A stretch of DNA of 64,000 nucleotides from Shewanella psychropiezotolerans (lineage in GTDB: Bacteria; Pseudomonadota; Gammaproteobacteria; Enterobacterales; Shewanellaceae). The stretch lies in NCBI RefSeq assembly GCF_007197555.1, contig NZ_CP041614.1, positions 2,782,001 to 2,846,000 on the forward strand. The letters are read 5' to 3'. The position numbers were made by a program, and so were the translations under genes. This document shows, piece after piece, positions 1 to 8,620 of this stretch (position 1 is the first letter of the stretch; every line of letters starts with the position of its first letter). The notes below the pieces were generated by a model. The model was not told the DNA's origin. It saw only the letters and a list, made by a program, of their open reading frames with translations, and ran no database searches.

Positions 1-202
1 TGATTGGCGTTATAGTTGGGTTCGATGACAAACTCTAAGGCCGAAGAGGTAGATATAACCGTTAATTGAGTTTGCTGCTCGCATCGAGTTAAATTTGGTG
101 GCGGTGGATCGATAGGCGTATTGTTATCTCCATCTGAACTCCCCCGCCGCAGGCTGCTAGGGCTAAAACACTGACTAGGGGAAGCGTGTTAAGTTTCCAC
201 AT
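1..202 (-). pseudogene. Secreted lipoprotein N-terminus, frameshifted, runs off the window
   Basis: On the reverse strand an ATG at 202 opens a lipoprotein signal, MWKLNTLPLVSVLALAAC, with a textbook lipobox (LAAC) and a GGGAG ribosome site about 9 bases upstream. After Cys-Gly-Gly-Gly the frame is lost at a run of five C on the plus strand (141-145). Restoring one base gives a typical post-lipobox linker (Gly/Ser/Asp/Asn then DPPPPN) and an open frame to base 1. Function is unknown because only about 65 residues lie in the window. The break resembles the single-base losses in many other genes here, so it may be a sequence error. A variable glycine tract right after the lipidated cysteine could also act as an on/off switch. 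Confidence 0.6.
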
Positions 203-331
203 CTAAGGGGACTCCCGTTATTGATTAGTTTAATTATTATTTTAACTAAAATATAACACGAGATTTAACATTCAAGCACGAGTTTTACTCAGAATTCTTG
301 TGACACTAAGTAACGGAATAATAAGGGCTAT

Positions 332-351
332 AAAAAAGCGCCCAGAGGCGC
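332..351 (-). terminator. Rho-independent terminator of the DUF2069 gene
   Basis: Read on the minus strand, the stem GCGCC/GGCGC with a 4-base loop is followed by six T. It lies about 30 bases past the stop codon at 379, so it would end the bepA-side reverse-strand transcript. Confidence 0.7.
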
Positions 352-378
352 ATTATTGTGTTTATTCATGAATGTCGG

Positions 379-750
379 TTACGTCTTTTTCTTCTTTAAC
401 CCTAGACCTAATTCTTTGCCACGAATACGGGCATAAAATGGAAAGCCTATCAGCAGGGCACCTAGCAGGAGTACCTCTACCAGAGCAAACAGGAAATGGT
501 CTTCGGTGACGTAGATTAAGGTGAGACCATGAAGCATATACAAACATATGATGTAGCTAGCCCAGGCATAGGTGTAGGGTTTACCTTCGATGATGCCTTT
601 CAAGGGGAAGAATAATGGGATGATCCACATCGCAGTAAATACCAGAGAATATTCTCCCGTGATCCCTTTGTTGATAAACCAAGCGCTGAGCATTAATACT
701 AATGCCAGATAACCAGCTCGGCATAGTTGAAATAAACGAGTCGAATTCAT
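379..750 (-). CDS. DUF2069 inner-membrane protein
   Basis: This 123-residue protein has about four hydrophobic segments (roughly residues 10-30, 38-50, 62-80 and 86-105) and ends in a basic tail, GLGLKKKKT. It matches my memory of the DUF2069 family, small integral membrane proteins of gammaproteobacteria with no assigned function. It starts 9 bases after the arsC-like gene and is probably cotranscribed with it. A strong terminator follows. No catalytic residues can be pointed to. The family call rests on length, topology and position beside arsC and bepA, as in related genomes. Confidence 0.7.
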   Translation of the reverse strand: MNSTRLFQLCRAGYLALVLMLSAWFINKGITGEYSLVFTAMWIIPLFFPLKGIIEGKPYTYAWASYIICLYMLHGLTLIYVTEDHFLFALVEVLLLGALLIGFPFYARIRGKELGLGLKKKKT

Positions 751-759
751 TGAACAGCC

Positions 760-1110
760 TTATAAAATCGCAAGAACATTTTCAGGAGGACGGCCGATAG
801 CGGCCTTATCGTTGGCCAGCACTATGGGGCGTTCAAGCAGTTTAGGGGTATCGACGATAGCCTGAATGAGTTGTTCTTCAGTCAAGTTGGTGTTGGCTAA
901 GTCTTGCTCTTTATATTCAGTCTCCTTGGTGCGCATTAATTCTCGCGCACTTAAACCCAGTTTAGTGAGTAAATCTTCAATTTCATTCTTGTTGAGAGGA
1001 AATTTCAGATACTCAACTATTTGGATTTCGCAATCTCTTTCCTCTAATAAAGCAAGGGTTTGACGGCTTTTAGAGCAGCGTGGGTTATGAATAATACTGA
1101 CCATAGTCAT
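760..1110 (-). CDS. arsC: ArsC-family thiol reductase (YfgD type)
   Basis: The 116-residue thioredoxin-fold protein has the active-site motif NPRCSKSR (Cys12) and a C-terminal LLERPIV segment, both typical of the glutaredoxin-linked ArsC family. Family members reduce arsenate, via a thiolate-arsenate intermediate, to arsenite in the cytoplasm. Members next to bepA (YfgD in E. coli) are not proven arsenate reductases. No arsB or arsR is nearby, so a housekeeping redox role is equally possible. Two in-frame ATGs (1110 and 1104) could serve as the start. It precedes the DUF2069 gene by 9 bases and follows bepA by about 200 bases. Confidence 0.82.
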   Translation of the reverse strand: MTMVSIIHNPRCSKSRQTLALLEERDCEIQIVEYLKFPLNKNEIEDLLTKLGLSARELMRTKETEYKEQDLANTNLTEEQLIQAIVDTPKLLERPIVLANDKAAIGRPPENVLAIL

Positions 1111-1265
1111 AGGCTAATGTCCGAATGAAAATATTGCCGACATCATACTCGAAAAGGTGGCCAAAGTCACAATCAGAAAACATGGGTAATGGGTTAAATT
1201 GGGGTGTATCTTGGAGGAATTCACCATGATACCTGTGTGTACAAGGGAGATGATTGCCAGTGAAA

Positions 1266-1294
1266 GTCAGTGACCTCGACACAAGGTCACTGAC
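1266..1294. other. Perfect 11-bp inverted repeat after bepA
   Basis: GTCAGTGACCT and AGGTCACTGAC are separated by 7 bases, 13 bases past the bepA stop and upstream of the arsC-like gene. No long T run follows on the minus strand, so it may be a weak terminator or an mRNA processing or stability hairpin that sets arsC expression below bepA. Confidence 0.55.
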
Positions 1295-1306
1295 ATTATT
1301 AAACTG

Positions 1307-2788
1307 TTACTGAAGTGCCTCTATTGCCGACTTAGCCTGCTTGAATTGTCGAATTCTAGCCTCGATCCTGGCAAGTTGCAGCGGCTTTTCTTGGGACAAT
1401 CGATAAGCGAAATTAAGTTGGTCTATCGCGCCTTTATAATCTGCACCTAGCGCCATAGATTCTGCGTTGACAAAATGTTCCATCGCTTTATCGCCAGTCT
1501 TTTTATATGCATCGCTGAGCAAGAAGAAAGGCAACTGATTTTGTTTGTCTAAGAAGATGAGTTCCTCGAGCAAAGGGATGGCTTTCGTTGCCTTGTCTGC
1601 TTCAATATACACATGGGCCAAGTTAGTGTTAATTACCTGAGAAAATGGCTTAAGTTCATGTTGTTCCTCGAGAAACTTTATGGCTTCATCCGTTGCTTCT
1701 CGCTGCACTAATAGATCTGTCTTGGTATCGATATAAAATAGGTTGTTTCTATCTTCTTTTAACAAGTTATCGATAATTTCTTCGGACTCATCGAAGCGCT
1801 TAACTCTAAATAAGGCTAAAGCCTTACCGTAAAGGGCCGCATTTTTGAAAGTATAAGTTCTTTTTCTGAGCTGTTTGTCGAATAGGGCGAGGGCGGCTTC
1901 TTCACTGTAGCTGGAGAATCTGACCTGAATACGCGCCTTGGCTAATTGAAAGTCGATATTATCCGGCACATATTTGTGAGGATATTGAGCTGCCCTGTAA
2001 CGGGCTTCAGTAATTCGTGACTCGGGGAGTGGGTGAGTCAACAACATCTGTGGAGGCTTGCTGGTGAAGCGGTAGCGAGTGGCTAGTTTAGCGAAAAAAT
2101 CAGCTGCGCCGTTGGGATCGAAGCCTGCATCCACCAAAATTTGCATGCCTATTCTGTCAGCTTCTTTTTCATGAGCTCGGGTAAAGTTAATTTTGGCCTG
2201 AGTCGATAGGGCTTGTGTGGTGGCCAGTGCAGCCATCCCCGCCTGTGGTGACGCTATTGTCAGGAGTATAGCGCCTAACATGCCGACAATCGTTGCGGTC
2301 GAACTCTTATCTTGGGCTTCTAATGAACGGGCTAAGTGTCTTTGGGTTACGTGGGTAATTTCATGACCCAGTACCGACGCTATCTGGCTCTCATTATCGG
2401 CATTTAAAAACAAACCTGAGTGAACGCCGACGTGTCCTCCGAAGAAGGCAAAGGCGTTGATTTCATCATTTCTTAACAAGAAAAAATAGAAAGGGGTCTT
2501 AACGCCTGTCGCATGAGCCACCAGTTTATTACCCAGTTCAGTTAAATATTGACTCAATACCGGGTCGTTGAGCATGGGAGCTGAGGAGCGGATCACCCGC
2601 ATATACGCATCGCCATAGATGGTCTCTTTCTCGAGACTGAAGGTATTGACGGCGGCAGTACCCAGATCGGGAAGGTCGTTGTTCGCAAAAGCCATAGGCG
2701 CGGTAGCACAGAAAAAAAGTGAAATGGCACCGGCTAACAGAGACTTGGTTGATGTAATTTTACTCAAACTTATCCTTAATGTGGGCAA
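1307..2788 (-). CDS. bepA: Periplasmic M48 metalloprotease/chaperone BepA
   Basis: The 493-residue protein starts with a signal peptide (about residues 1-35, cleaved after AFA). It has an M48 zinc motif, GHEITH (residues 141-146), with a downstream HEKEAD glutamate site. The C-terminal half, from about residue 300, is TPR-like helical repeats. BepA (YfgC) helps assemble LptD at the outer membrane and degrades stalled intermediates together with BAM. The order bepA then an ArsC-like gene matches the enterobacterial yfgC-yfgD pair. Length and motifs are complete. The 263-base gap to the divergent TusA-like gene must hold both promoters. Confidence 0.92.
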   Translation of the reverse strand: MPTLRISLSKITSTKSLLAGAISLFFCATAPMAFANNDLPDLGTAAVNTFSLEKETIYGDAYMRVIRSSAPMLNDPVLSQYLTELGNKLVAHATGVKTPFYFFLLRNDEINAFAFFGGHVGVHSGLFLNADNESQIASVLGHEITHVTQRHLARSLEAQDKSSTATIVGMLGAILLTIASPQAGMAALATTQALSTQAKINFTRAHEKEADRIGMQILVDAGFDPNGAADFFAKLATRYRFTSKPPQMLLTHPLPESRITEARYRAAQYPHKYVPDNIDFQLAKARIQVRFSSYSEEAALALFDKQLRKRTYTFKNAALYGKALALFRVKRFDESEEIIDNLLKEDRNNLFYIDTKTDLLVQREATDEAIKFLEEQHELKPFSQVINTNLAHVYIEADKATKAIPLLEELIFLDKQNQLPFFLLSDAYKKTGDKAMEHFVNAESMALGADYKGAIDQLNFAYRLSQEKPLQLARIEARIRQFKQAKSAIEALQ

Positions 2789-3051
2789 TGTGGTCTTGGT
2801 CAGAACATTCTCTAGGAACTAAGTCAATCATTATTAAACAAGCTGCTGAGTTTACTCGAATAACTCATGTAATTATGTTTAATAGTGAGATTAATATTAC
2901 CTGCAGTTTTGCGCATATTCCACACTTGTGTATATTCATTGTGAATATCGGACTTCGCATTGACCACGAGGTAATAGATTCACCATAGATCGCTTGTGGT
3001 TTGTCTTGCAACTTAGGATAATAGCCAAAGTTTGTTCATGGCAAGATTATT

Positions 3052-3267
3052 ATGGTTTTTATCGATTTAACCACACTGCGTTGTCCATTAGTGTTAGTTA
3101 AAGTCAAACTCGCATTGAAAAAACTCAGCAGCGACGATGTACTTTGTGTTTCGTTATCAGACACTGGCTCTAGACAGGATGTTCCCCGGTTTTTAAAAAA
3201 AGTCGGTTACCGTTACTCAGAAGTGAGAAATGATGACCGGGTGTTAACATTAGAAATCGCTAAATAG
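3052..3267 (+). CDS. TusA/SirA-family sulfur-carrier-like protein
   Basis: The protein has 71 residues with the family signature at its N-terminus, TLRCPLVLVKVK, in which Cys11-Pro12 is the sulfur-accepting cysteine of TusA. TusA relays persulfide sulfur from IscS for tRNA 2-thiouridine. Paralogues beside perM and bepA are widespread but their partners are unproven. It lies 59 bases before perM on the same strand. A short palindrome (TAGGGGC/GCCCCTA, 3265-3280) right after the stop has no T run. This is a paralogue call, not proof of a tRNA-thiolation role. Confidence 0.8.
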   Translation: MVFIDLTTLRCPLVLVKVKLALKKLSSDDVLCVSLSDTGSRQDVPRFLKKVGYRYSEVRNDDRVLTLEIAK

Positions 3268-3326
3268 GGGCTGGCCCCTACACAGTGACAACAAGACGAT
3301 CAACAGTTTATTTTCAGGAATGGTGA

Positions 3327-4407
3327 ATGTTAACTTTATTGACAACTTGGTATAAAGAACGCTTTAGCGATCCCCAAGCGGTGACCTTAGTCTTTATTTT
3401 GATTGGGATAGCCTTAGCTATCTATTTTGCGGGGGCTTGTTGGCGCCCTTGTTGGTGGCCTTGGTGCTGGCCTTCTTACTCGAGTGGCCAGTGGCACAGA
3501 TGTCAAAGTTGGGCATTAATCGAACCACGGCGGCCTCATTAGTGCTCGTCATGTTTGTTGGTGTCATGTTGTTGCTGATCTTTGGTCTGGTGCCCAGCAT
3601 ATGGAAACAGGGACTTGCCCTGGTCACTGACTTACCCACCATGCTCGATAAAGGCTTGATCATCGTCCAAGGTTACGTTAATCAGTATCCACAGTTTGTA
3701 AACCCAAGTCAGCTCGATACTATGGTTCAGGAGCTGAAGAAGATGCTAGATACACAACATCTTCTGGATATAGGTAAGCAAATTCTTGGCTATTCGGCCT
3801 CCTTGTTAGTCTTGATGGTTTACGCAATTTTGGTCCCGCTATTGGTCTTTTTCTTTCTAAAAGATAAAGACGAGCTGCTGCGTGGCAGTAAACGATTTAT
3901 TCCGACGAATCGAGATCTCGCTCATAAGGTCTGGATTGAGATGAACCAGCAGATATTTAACTATATTCGGGGCAAGGTGATAGAGATAGTCATTATCGGA
4001 GTGGTGAGCTACATCTTCTTCGCCGTGATGGATCTCAGGTATGCAGCCCTGTTAGGTGTGTTAACTGGTTTCTCTGTCCTCATCCCCTACGTTGGAGCAA
4101 CCTTAGTGACTCTCCCCATCGCGCTGGTGGCCTTCTTTCAATGGGGGATTAGCCCAGAATTTGGCTACCTTATGTTAGGTTACGGTATCATTCAGGCATT
4201 AGATGGCAACGTATTGGTGCCCATTCTTTTCTCCGATGCGGTGGATCTACATCCGGTATTTATTATCGCCGCCGTGTTGATTTTCGGTGGACTCTGGGGG
4301 TGTGGGGCGTGTTCTTCGCCATACCTTTAGCCTCTCTGGTCAAGGCGGTATTAAATGCCTGGCCGACACCAGAATCTCAAGTTGAGACGGTAGAAAGAGA
4401 GTCGTGA
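3327..4407 (+). pseudogene. perM: AI-2E/PerM family membrane permease, two frameshifts
   Basis: The gene encodes a polytopic permease of the PerM (YfgO)/AI-2E exporter family. Family traits are central hydrophobic segments, a PLLVFFFLKDKDELL stretch and a C-terminal IFGGLWG motif. The frame breaks twice, at runs of five G (3431-3435 and 4296-4300). Adding one G at each site joins three frames into a 360-residue protein ending ETVERES, close to the family length of about 350. No other damage is seen. Read literally, the gene is dead. Taken with the other one-base losses in this window, sequence error is as likely. It follows the TusA-like gene and ends before a strong terminator. Confidence 0.85.
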
Positions 4408-4428
4408 ATCGACTTGCTAAATCAGTTT

Positions 4429-4451
4429 AAAAGGGCCTACGGCCCTTTTTT
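4429..4451 (+). terminator. Terminator after perM
   Basis: The stem AAAAGGGCC/GGCCCTTTT has a 3-base loop and a T run, 22 bases past the restored perM stop. It also faces the 3' end of argP, so it probably works in both directions. Confidence 0.85.
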
Positions 4452-4471
4452 ATGGCTAATTTTTGGGTAAA

Positions 4472-5377
4472 TTAGTTGAGAGATTCATCATGGCATAGGG
4501 ATTGTTTCGCCGTTACCGCCAGAGACCGATAGATGATGGTGGTCTGTTTGGCTTTAATGTTCCAATGCTGCCAATACAGGGGCACACGTTTTCTCTTGCC
4601 TGGGGTGATCTCAATCAGTAGACCTTTCTCCAGCAATGGCTCGGCTTGAAGATGGCCTACTAGTCCGTAACCTAATCCCTGTAAAATGGCATCGAGAAAA
4701 CTCTCTGAGGAGGGGATCTTGTGCTCACGCCAGCTGCCGGTTTTCATCTTAAAATATTGGCTCAGATACTGCTCATGAAGCTTGTCTTTAGTCGAGAACA
4801 CAACCGCAGGCGCTAGCTCCAGAGAGGTTTGAGAGACGGTAATGGGGAAATATCGCTCGATAAATTCAGGGGTTGCGACGCAAAGGTACTCCATATCCCC
4901 CAGATATTCACTACTGCAACCGGTAAGTGCTTGTTTGCTTGTGGTGACACACCCAACTGCTTCGCCGTTTTTTAACAAATGATGGGTGTAAGACTCATCA
5001 TCGACAATCAGCTCGAGTAGCCATTGATGGCGCTTAAACACTTCACTCAAAGCGGGTAAGAACCAGGTTGCTAAACTGTCGGCATTGACGGCTATCTTCA
5101 CTATGGTGGGTAAACTTGGGTCATCTACATTCATTTCTACTCTGAGCTCACTTTCTAATAACTCCACTTGAGAATAGTGACGTAATAAACGCTTACCGGT
5201 AGCCGTTGCTTCGACAGGTGTTGTGCGTATGACTAAGGCTTGGCCGACTCTCTCCTCCAGCTGCTTTATTCGTTGTGACACGGCAGATTGAGTGATGCAG
5301 AGCACCTTAGCAGCGCGTTCGAAACCGCCCTCGGAGATCACTATGGATAGGGCGCGCAGGTGAGCATAATCGAGCAA
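4472..5377 (-). CDS. argP: LysR-type regulator ArgP
   Basis: This 301-residue LysR regulator has an N-terminal winged helix (ITQSAVSQRIKQLEERVG, about residues 28-45) and a C-terminal effector domain. ArgP (IciA) senses lysine and arginine and activates the exporter gene argO. The identification rests on sequence character and on the divergent neighbour being an argO homologue, the classic arrangement. A perfect dyad in the shared intergenic region (5406-5428) is the likely binding site. The length is normal. It converges on perM. Confidence 0.9.
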   Translation of the reverse strand: MLDYAHLRALSIVISEGGFERAAKVLCITQSAVSQRIKQLEERVGQALVIRTTPVEATATGKRLLRHYSQVELLESELRVEMNVDDPSLPTIVKIAVNADSLATWFLPALSEVFKRHQWLLELIVDDESYTHHLLKNGEAVGCVTTSKQALTGCSSEYLGDMEYLCVATPEFIERYFPITVSQTSLELAPAVVFSTKDKLHEQYLSQYFKMKTGSWREHKIPSSESFLDAILQGLGYGLVGHLQAEPLLEKGLLIEITPGKRKRVPLYWQHWNIKAKQTTIIYRSLAVTAKQSLCHDESLN

Positions 5378-5405
5378 AATATGACTCCTCAGAATAAAAT
5401 GAGAT

Positions 5406-5428
5406 GTGTATAAGTTTTACTTATACAC
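5406..5428. promoter_or_regulatory. argP: Candidate ArgP operator (10-bp dyad)
   Basis: GTGTATAAGT and ACTTATACAC flank a 3-base centre between the divergent argP and argO. The core TATAAG-N5-CTTATA fits the LysR T-N11-A rule. Assignment to ArgP is inferred from position. Confidence 0.65.
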
Positions 5429-5505
5429 CATAAAAAAGATTAGTTATATTTATTTATCCAGCTTGTGTACGCTTGCGTTCAATCAGATGTTTTTAGGAAA
5501 AACCA

Positions 5506-6116
5506 ATGCAGGCATTCATTCAAGGTGTAGGAATAGGCGGTAGCCTTATCATGGCAGTAGGAGCGCAAAATGCGTTTGTACTCAAGCAAGGCTTAAAACG
5601 TTCACACTCTCTGCCCATTGCGGCTCTTTGTTCTATTATCGATGCCTTGATGATCACCGCGGGTGTTGCAGGCTTAGGCCATCTTATTTTGGCATTTCCC
5701 TTGATAAAGGACATTGCCAGCATTGGTGGGGCAATTTTTCTACTGGTTTATGGGGCTCGGGCGCTTAAGTCATCGTTTAATGAGCAGAGTCTGGCTAAGG
5801 GGCTAATAGTGGTACCGGGACGCTAAAAGCGGCCGTGTTAACTACATTGGGGATCAGTCTGCTTAACCCTCATCTGTATTTAGACACAGTCGTGTTACTG
5901 GGCAGCATCAGTGCTCAATTTGAAGGGTCTGATAGACCTTTGTTTGGCGCAGGCGCCGTTCTGGCTTCTTTCGTGTGGTTTTTTAGCTTGAGTTTTGGTG
6001 CCAGATATTTGAGCCCACTGTTTGATAAGCCCAAGGCCTGGAGTTACCTGGACCGGTTTATCTGCCTGACCATGTGGACAATTGCTTTGATCTTGATATG
6101 GCCCTACTTCGTTTAG
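5506..6116 (+). pseudogene. argO: LysE/ArgO-type amino-acid exporter, one frameshift
   Basis: The N-terminal half (GVGIGGSLIMAVGAQNAFVL) is the signature of LysE-superfamily exporters. ArgO exports arginine and related basic amino acids across the inner membrane. The frame is lost at a run of four G (5799-5802). The second half continues in the next frame (SGTGTLKAAV, then GISLLNPHLYLDTV, a conserved LysE segment) to 6116. One added G gives 203 residues with six predicted membrane segments, the family norm. Divergence from argP predicts ArgP control. Whether the break is real is unresolved. Confidence 0.85.
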
Positions 6117-6161
6117 GTTTCCCTCTAGCACTTCTTTTTTATGTGTTTTATTGGCACAAGA

Positions 6162-6182
6162 AAGCCCGCGGTGAGCGGGCTT
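6162..6182. terminator. Bidirectional terminator between argO and bcp
   Basis: The stem AAGCCCGC/GCGGGCTT with a 5-base loop sits between two convergent genes (stops at 6116 and 6204). T-rich flanks are modest. Confidence 0.7.
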
Positions 6183-6203
6183 ACTGTTGAGTTAACTCAC
6201 TGT

Positions 6204-6674
6204 TCAGTCTTGCTTCAGATGCTTAAGCACTACTTCGTGATGCTCTTTGGTCTTAAACTTGTTAAACAGGTGAGTGACTTTACCATCTTGTCCGACTAAG
6301 AAGCTCAATCTATGGATACCGTCATAGACTTTACCCATAAATTTTTTCTCGCCCCAGACACCGAACGCATCGGCTATGGCATGGTCTTCATCGCTGAGAA
6401 GAGAAAAGTTCAATTCCTGCTTTTGGGCAAATCGTGCCAGCTTGGCGACTGGGTCTGGGCTAATGCCTAACACGGTAACTTTCAAGTCATTGAGTTCTTG
6501 CATGCTATCTCTAAGGCCGCAGGCTTGAACGGTACAGCCAGGTGTAGAAGCCTTTGGGTAGAAATAGACCAGAACAGGGCCGTTATTCAAACACTCTTTC
6601 AGAGAGATGAGCTTATCGTTTTGGTTTTTTAGCTCGAAGAGTGGGGCGTTATCGCCAGCAGTTAAGGTATTCAT
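6204..6674 (-). CDS. bcp: Thioredoxin-dependent peroxiredoxin Bcp
   Basis: The 156-residue protein has the peroxiredoxin motif YPKASTPGCTVQAC, with peroxidatic Cys47 and a second cysteine five residues on (Cys52), as in the Bcp/PrxQ group. It reduces hydrogen peroxide and organic hydroperoxides in the cytoplasm using thioredoxin. It is complete. It lies downstream of gcvR on the same strand, but a roughly 270-base repeat element separates the two, so it may have its own promoter. Confidence 0.92.
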   Translation of the reverse strand: MNTLTAGDNAPLFELKNQNDKLISLKECLNNGPVLVYFYPKASTPGCTVQACGLRDSMQELNDLKVTVLGISPDPVAKLARFAQKQELNFSLLSDEDHAIADAFGVWGEKKFMGKVYDGIHRLSFLVGQDGKVTHLFNKFKTKEHHEVVLKHLKQD

Positions 6675-6687
6675 TTAAAACTCCTAT

Positions 6688-6958
6688 TTATACCAATTCT
6701 ATTAAATTTATGATCAATTCAGAGCTTTCTCAGGGCTTTAAATTCAAGGCGCATTGTTGAAGAAATGGTTATTTCCTTTTGAGGCAATGCAACGCAGAAG
6801 TGGAAGTCCTGAGAAGCTCACCTAGTGCGGGTTTAAAAACACTTTATGCTGCGCAAGTGGCTTTCGAGATAGAATAACTATTAACTTCAATCCCCTTACT
6901 TGCCTACAGCGTTTTTAACTCCCGCTGAATGGTCACTCACTTAATGGAACTGGTATTA
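6688..6958. mobile_element. MITE-like non-coding element with terminal inverted repeats
   Basis: The stretch begins TACCAATTCTATTAA (6691) and ends TTAATGGAACTGGTA (6941-6955). The ends match as inverted repeats at 13 of 15 positions. Inside, CTCAGGGCTT and AAGTCCTGAG form a second near-perfect inverted pair. It has no reading frame of note and is about 270 bp long. Its right end touches the gcvR stop codon. This fits a miniature inverted-repeat element. Copy number elsewhere cannot be judged from one window. Confidence 0.55.
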
Positions 6959-7495
6959 GCTACTCGTGATGCCCTGCATACGTTCGATGGTACAGTCTAA
7001 TGACATCTCTGAAGCTAGCTCATTTATACTGTTTTCCAACTTATCCAGTTCGACTTTCTCCGGAACATTGATCGTTAGGAAAACATGTTGGCTTGGATTC
7101 CCCTTAGCGTCTTCCTCTGCATGGGACCTCACCGCGGCGAGATCCAAGGAACGTTCGGCAAGGAACTGAGTGATTTTTCTCATGGTGCCCCGCTGATCTT
7201 GTCCGGTAAAGATGACTTGCAGACGCGAAATATAGTTTTGTGCGGTGTGCTTAGAGGTGCGTTTCATCACAGTCATCAACTCAAGCTCAACGCTTAAGGC
7301 GGGGAGTTGGGTTTCCATCTTAGTGATCGAGGCCCAAGAGCCTGATAGCATCATGATCAAGGTGAATTCATTGCCAAATAAGGCCATTCGACTGTCGACG
7401 ATGTCACAGTCACATTCACTTGCAAGTCTTGCAAATTTACTGACAATACCTGGGCGGTCTGATCCCATAGCAGTAACGACAAGATGATTGGACAT
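6956..7495 (-). CDS. gcvR: Glycine cleavage system repressor GcvR (ACT domains)
   Basis: The 179-residue protein has two ACT-type domains. The first opens VVTAMGSDRPGIVSKFARL and the second VIFTGQDQRGTMRKITQFL. GcvR binds glycine and antagonises the activator GcvA at gcvTHP. It is encoded divergently from dapA, the arrangement also seen in E. coli and Shewanella. Its stop codon is formed by the edge of the adjacent MITE-like element, so insertion may have replaced the original 3' flank. Confidence 0.88.
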   Translation of the reverse strand: MSNHLVVTAMGSDRPGIVSKFARLASECDCDIVDSRMALFGNEFTLIMMLSGSWASITKMETQLPALSVELELMTVMKRTSKHTAQNYISRLQVIFTGQDQRGTMRKITQFLAERSLDLAAVRSHAEEDAKGNPSQHVFLTINVPEKVELDKLENSINELASEMSLDCTIERMQGITSS

Positions 7496-7732
7496 GAATT
7501 TTCCTTATTTATAGCTAGTTTTGTACATAAATGCACCATTTTCAGGCGCGTTTCTCTGTTGGGGACAATGCTAACACAAGATCGTGGAGATGAGATCCCC
7601 GCCTGATACAACAAACTTGTCATTGCATACACTACATGGTGAAAAACTCTTAACGTGATTCAATCGCTGAAATGCTTGTTTTTAATGGATAGCATCAGTA
7701 CCATAGCCAGTCCTGAATCTTGGGGAAGTCAC

Positions 7733-8617
7733 ATGATAAACGGAAGCATCGTAGCCTTAATCACACCACTCAATAGTGATGGCGCAGTAGATTATACAAG
7801 TCTTGAAAAGTTAGTTGAGTACCATATAGCAGAAGGCACTGATGCCATCGTTGCCGTAGGCACCACAGGTGAGTCTGCCACACTTCCTATATCTGAACAT
7901 ATTGAAGTCGTAGGGCAAACGGTAAAATTTGCATCCGGGCGTATTCCTGTCATAGGCGGAAATGGCGCCAATGCAACGGCAGAAGCGATCGAGCTGACCA
8001 AGGCGCAAAACAAACTTGGTGTAGCGGCTATGTTAGGTGTTACGCCTTATTATAATAAGCCAAGCCCAAAGGGCTTGATCGCTCATTATAAGGCCGTCGC
8101 TGCCAGCACGGATATTCCGCAAATTCTTTACAATGTGCCAGGCCGTACGTCTGTTGACATGTTGCCAGAGACCATAGCTCAGTTGGTTGAAGTTCCTAAT
8201 ATCATAGGCGTTAAAGACGCCACTGGTGATGTCGCGCGGGTGAAACAACTACGTGAGCTCTGCGGTAATGATTTTCTGCTTTATAGTGGTGACGACGCCA
8301 CCGCGAGAGAGTTTTTGACCTTAGGTGGTGACGGTGTCATCTCAGTCGCCAACAACATAGTGCCAAAGATATTTAAATTGATGTGTGACGCCGCATTAGC
8401 CGGTGACACCCAAGCCGCTATGGCTGCTGAAGATCAGATCAAAGGTCTATTCAGTGCGCTATTTTGCGAAGCTAATCCTATACCAGTGAAGTGGGCCGCC
8501 CATCAGATGGGCTTGATCAGTCAAGGTGATATTAGATTACCATTGACGGAACTTTCTACCGAGTTCCATGGTCTCTTGTTAGATGCAATGAAAAATGCCC
8601 GAATTGAGGTTAAATAA
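7733..8617 (+). CDS. dapA: 4-hydroxy-tetrahydrodipicolinate synthase
   Basis: DapA condenses pyruvate with aspartate semialdehyde, the first committed step to diaminopimelate and lysine. Starting at 7733 ([13 protein letters not shown], preceded by GGGGAAG) places the catalytic residues exactly where the family has them: Tyr133 in [10 protein letters not shown] and Schiff-base Lys161 in [10 protein letters not shown]. An upstream in-frame start at 7655 would add 26 unlikely residues. The protein is 294 residues and complete. bamC starts 3 bases after the stop, giving the conserved dapA-bamC operon. Confidence 0.95.
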   Translation: MINGSIVALITPLNSDGAVDYTSLEKLVEYHIAEGTDAIVAVGTTGESATLPISEHIEVVGQTVKFASGRIPVIGGNGANATAEAIELTKAQNKLGVAAMLGVTPYYNKPSPKGLIAHYKAVAASTDIPQILYNVPGRTSVDMLPETIAQLVEVPNIIGVKDATGDVARVKQLRELCGNDFLLYSGDDATAREFLTLGGDGVISVANNIVPKIFKLMCDAALAGDTQAAMAAEDQIKGLFSALFCEANPIPVKWAAHQMGLISQGDIRLPLTELSTEFHGLLLDAMKNARIEVK

Positions 8618-8620
8618 TAG

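Noticed and set aside
1085..1282. 65-codon frame between bepA and arsC
   Set aside because: No ribosome site, low-complexity composition and overlap with the inverted repeat region.
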